From JAPHTQ01 sp050287105 (GTDB lineage: Bacteria > Pseudomonadota > Gammaproteobacteria > Thiohalomonadales > Thiohalomonadaceae), in contig JBNKBG010000037.1 in NCBI GenBank assembly GCA_050287105.1, positions 1 to 23,753 on the forward strand: a DNA stretch of 23,753 nucleotides, written 5' to 3'. Each line of letters opens with the position of its first letter. Position 1 is the stretch's first letter. Under the pieces are notes generated by a model, which was not told the DNA's origin, ran no database searches, and saw only the letters and a list, made by a program, of their open reading frames with translations. The position numbers and the translations under genes are program-made. Shown piece by piece: positions 21,616-23,753 of this stretch.

Positions 21616-21960
21616 ATGAGTTCACAATATAAGGTAGTCGACGCAGCTCTTGCACTGGAACGGGTCGGCGGAAATGCAGACCTCGCCAGAGACCTCTATC
21701 AGATGCTGCAAAAGGAGTTGCCGCTTTATCTGGAAAAACTTCCCGCACTCTACAACGACAACGATATTGCCAACCTTAAAGCCAGCGTCCATAAGCTGCA
21801 TGGCTCGGCCACCTACTGTGGCGTACCGGCATTAAAGGCGGCAACGGAGTCTTTTGAGTCCTGCCTCAAGTGCGGAGAGTCAGAAAAATTCCAGGAGGAG
21901 ATGGACGACCTGATGGAGGCGATCCAGCAACTTCTGAAGCAACCCACGTTGCCGCTCTGA
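21616..21960 (+). CDS. Stand-alone HPt (histidine phosphotransfer) protein, BarA-like
   Basis: A 114-residue single-domain HPt protein. The phosphorylation motif is SVHKLHGSATYCGVPAL, with H59 as the likely phospho-acceptor (HxLHG). The preceding GGNADLARDLYQMLQKELP and the motif itself closely resemble my recollection of the C-terminal HPt domain of BarA/GacS hybrid kinases. barA/gacS genes lie close to rlmD and cysM in E. coli and pseudomonads, so this may be the detached HPt module of that system. ATG 21616 has AAAGGA upstream. No receiver or kinase gene is adjacent. It converges with fbaB, the two stops lying four bases apart. Confidence 0.83.
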   Translation: MSSQYKVVDAALALERVGGNADLARDLYQMLQKELPLYLEKLPALYNDNDIANLKASVHKLHGSATYCGVPALKAATESFESCLKCGESEKFQEEMDDLMEAIQQLLKQPTLPL

Positions 21961-21964
21961 ACAT

Positions 21965-23014
21965 TCAGGCGATATCAATCTCTTTATCGAGATAGACATC
22001 CTGAATACTGTTTAGCAGCTTTACACCTTCAGCCATCGGCTTCTGGAACGCCTTACGTCCGGAGATCAACCCCATACCCCCGGCACGTTTATTGATCACC
22101 GCGGTGCGTACCGCCTGATGCAGGTCGTCCTTGCCTGAGGGGCCTCCGGAGTTGATCATCCCCACCCTGCCCATGTAACAGTTGGCCACCTGGTAACGCA
22201 CCAGATCGACAGGGTGATCACTGGTCAGTTCCGAGTAGACCCTGGGGTGGGTCTTGCCAAAACCGATAGCGTTATAGCCACCATTATTGGTCGCCTGCTT
22301 CTGTTTCACGATATCAGCGTTGATCGTTACTGCCAGATGATTCCCCTGTCCGGTCAAATCAGCGCTTTCATGGTAATCGACCCCCTCATGCTTAAAGGCG
22401 TTATTACGCAGATAAGCCCAAAGTACGGTTACCATTCCCAGTTCATGGGCGTGGGCAAACGCCTCGCTCACCTCCATCACCTGCCTGCGCGACTCTTCGG
22501 AACCGAAATAGATCGTTGCACCTACCGCCACCGCACCCAGATCGAAGGCCTGATCCACCGAGGCGAAAAGGGTCTGGTCGAAGATATTGGGATAGGTGAG
22601 CAGTTCGTTGTGGTTAATTTTGACCAGAAAGGGAATTTTGTGCGCATAACGACGGGATACGGAGCCGAGGACACCCAGGGTCGAGGCGACCGCATTACAC
22701 CCTCCCTCAATGGCCAGCTCACAGATAGCTGCGGGATCAAAGAAGGCAGGGTTGGGAGCAAACGACGCCCCGGCGGAGTGTTCCACCCCCTGATCCACCG
22801 GCAACAGCGACATGTAGCCGCTACCAGCCAGCCGTCCGGTATTGAACAGGAGCTGCATATTGCGCAGTACCGCAGGGGGACGATCCTTCTCAGCCATTAC
22901 CCGACTAACGTAGTCGCTGCCCGGCAGATGCAGCATGGAGGCGGGAATCCCCTTGCACTGATGCTCCAGCAGATAACTCGCCTCGTCTCCCAACATTTCG
23001 ATAATCGCGCTCAT
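21965..23014 (-). CDS. fbaB: FbaB, class I fructose-bisphosphate aldolase (archaeal/DhnA type)
   Basis: A 349-residue aldolase, the same length as E. coli FbaB. It interconverts fructose 1,6-bisphosphate with dihydroxyacetone phosphate and glyceraldehyde 3-phosphate through a Schiff base. Visible family segments are LLPVDQGVEH (70-79), KINHNELLTYPN (132-143), and TINADIVKQK (230-239) with K237 as the probable Schiff-base lysine. INSGGPSGKDDL and GGMGLISGRKAF near the C-terminus bind phosphate. ATG 23014 has a strong GGAGGT ribosome-binding site. It is divergent from the next gene. Confidence 0.92.
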   Translation of the reverse strand: MSAIIEMLGDEASYLLEHQCKGIPASMLHLPGSDYVSRVMAEKDRPPAVLRNMQLLFNTGRLAGSGYMSLLPVDQGVEHSAGASFAPNPAFFDPAAICELAIEGGCNAVASTLGVLGSVSRRYAHKIPFLVKINHNELLTYPNIFDQTLFASVDQAFDLGAVAVGATIYFGSEESRRQVMEVSEAFAHAHELGMVTVLWAYLRNNAFKHEGVDYHESADLTGQGNHLAVTINADIVKQKQATNNGGYNAIGFGKTHPRVYSELTSDHPVDLVRYQVANCYMGRVGMINSGGPSGKDDLHQAVRTAVINKRAGGMGLISGRKAFQKPMAEGVKLLNSIQDVYLDKEIDIA

Positions 23015-23065
23015 CTAGACCTCCATATCACAACTACATTTAATTCAATTGCTTAGCGTCCATAT

Positions 23066-23093
23066 TTGAACCATGACATTTAGTTGTTAGAAT
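23066..23093 (+). promoter_or_regulatory. Promoter of the exported L,D-transpeptidase-like gene
   Basis: TTGAAC (23066-23071, -35) and TAGAAT (23088-23093, -10) are separated by 16 bases and lie 33 bases before the ATG at 23126. Confidence 0.5.
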
Positions 23094-23125
23094 CTTTAGA
23101 AACAACCATCAGGTATCGCCATTCC

Positions 23126-23753
23126 ATGTACCGCGCCGCACTTGCCATCCTGCTCCTGCTCCCAGCGCCCCTGCTGGCCAGTGCGCCCGGCACGGATCAC
23201 GGTGCGCCTGCGCTGACCTATCGCCTGACCACCATGGCCGTTTTGCGGGAGAAGCCGGATGGGCGCATCGTCGACATCTGGAACAGCGGCCACCTGTTCA
23301 CATCAAATGTAGCAGAGGGTGGCTGGGTACGCGTGACGGGTTATTTCCCGCAAGGGAGCTGGCAACCGATGGACTCCCCACTCTGGATCAATACCCACTA
23401 CATTGAGGCGACCTACACCGACAAGGACCACCCTCCCCCTTCTAACCGGCCCGACGGCATCGTACGCTACGTTGAAGTGAATAAATCGACCTTCGAATTG
23501 AAGGTGATCGAAGAGAGAGAGCGCAGCAAGAAAGTGATCTTCAAGACCCGGGTTGCACTGGGCATGGATCGCTGCCTGCCGGAAGAGAAAGGGGGCAACT
23601 GCTACTACACCGAACCGGGTACCTATCATGTCCGCTGGAAGGTACATGACCCGGACGGCATCGAATGGTGCATCCCCAAAAGTATGGAAAAGGAGTATCC
23701 GCGCAGTATTGCCAACGGCAAGCGCTGCTTTCGTGGGGCGTTAGGGTCCTACG
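23126..23753 (+). CDS. Exported SH3-like plus L,D-transpeptidase-family protein (3' end missing)
   Basis: The frame is open from ATG 23126 to the window end, 209 residues without a stop. Residues 1-20 form a signal peptide (MYRAALAILLLLPAPLLASA). An SH3-like segment follows (about 30-95, with VLREKPDG and GGWVRVTGYFPQGSW). From about residue 112, YVEVNKSTFELKVIEE (a typical YkuD opening) leads to KTRVALGMDRCLPEEKGGNCYYTEPGTYHV. The catalytic SHGCVR block would lie beyond the window, so membership of the L,D-transpeptidase family is likely but not proven. The product would act in the periplasm on murein. It is divergent from fbaB. Confidence 0.65.
   Translation, partial: MYRAALAILLLLPAPLLASAPGTDHGAPALTYRLTTMAVLREKPDGRIVDIWNSGHLFTSNVAEGGWVRVTGYFPQGSWQPMDSPLWINTHYIEATYTDKDHPPPSNRPDGIVRYVEVNKSTFELKVIEERERSKKVIFKTRVALGMDRCLPEEKGGNCYYTEPGTYHVRWKVHDPDGIEWCIPKSMEKEYPRSIANGKRCFRGALGSY

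Overview
The window looks like a piece of chromosome from a sulfur-oxidising gammaproteobacterium. The basis is the end of a dsr cluster (dsrJ, dsrO, dsrP, then dsrN and dsrR further on); dsrN and dsrR are the companion genes known from oxidative, reverse-type Dsr systems such as Allochromatium vinosum. The neighbouring housekeeping genes (nagZ, methylthioinosine phosphorylase, rlmD next to cysM, a class I fructose-bisphosphate aldolase, csiV) are also gammaproteobacterial in style. I cannot fix the genus. I found no rRNA, tRNA, CRISPR array or intact transposase.

Layout. (1) 1-2423: the 3' end of dsrJ, then dsrO and dsrP on the + strand, closed by a strong intrinsic terminator. (2) 2492-4902: a three-gene ribosomal-modification cluster (retropepsin-like protease, rimK, AstE/aspartoacylase-like hydrolase). 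(3) 4903-5426: a non-coding stretch packed with successive hairpins. (4) 5427-6644: an AT-rich islet with its own promoter, encoding a GIY-YIG-type protein and a small protein with an Rx4H (HEPN-like) motif. (5) 6669-7688 (-): a sterol desaturase/fatty acid hydroxylase family membrane protein. (6) 8019-10767: a TrpD2/YbiB-like protein, dsrN and dsrR. (7) 10850-14006: a NarX/NarL-type two-component pair, then csiV. (8) 14047-20476 (-): a long same-strand run, in transcription order rlmD, a methyltransferase, an acyltransferase-like protein, a CYTH protein, an L,D-transpeptidase, nagZ, a hypoxanthine phosphoribosyltransferase and methylthioinosine phosphorylase. cysM lies upstream on the same strand. 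(9) 21616-23753: an orphan HPt protein (+), fbaB (-), and the 5' part of a second, exported L,D-transpeptidase-like gene running off the window.

How the genes work together. DsrJOP are the periplasmic and membrane part of the DsrMKJOP electron-transfer complex. DsrN makes the amidated sirohaem of the Dsr sulfite reductase, and DsrR is a cysteine-less A-type relative. The two-component system directly downstream is a candidate local regulator. In the minus-strand run, nagZ and the transpeptidase concern peptidoglycan, while methylthioinosine phosphorylase plus the phosphoribosyltransferase form a methylthioinosine-to-hypoxanthine-to-IMP salvage route.

The parts least explained by known biology are the two AT-rich islets (GIY-YIG + HEPN-like; acyltransferase-like + methyltransferase), the hairpin array at 4905-5374, and two copies of a long inverted-repeat element (14821-14966 and 20505-20587), each placed just upstream of a gene start. 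All function calls are from reading the translated sequences; no database search was run.
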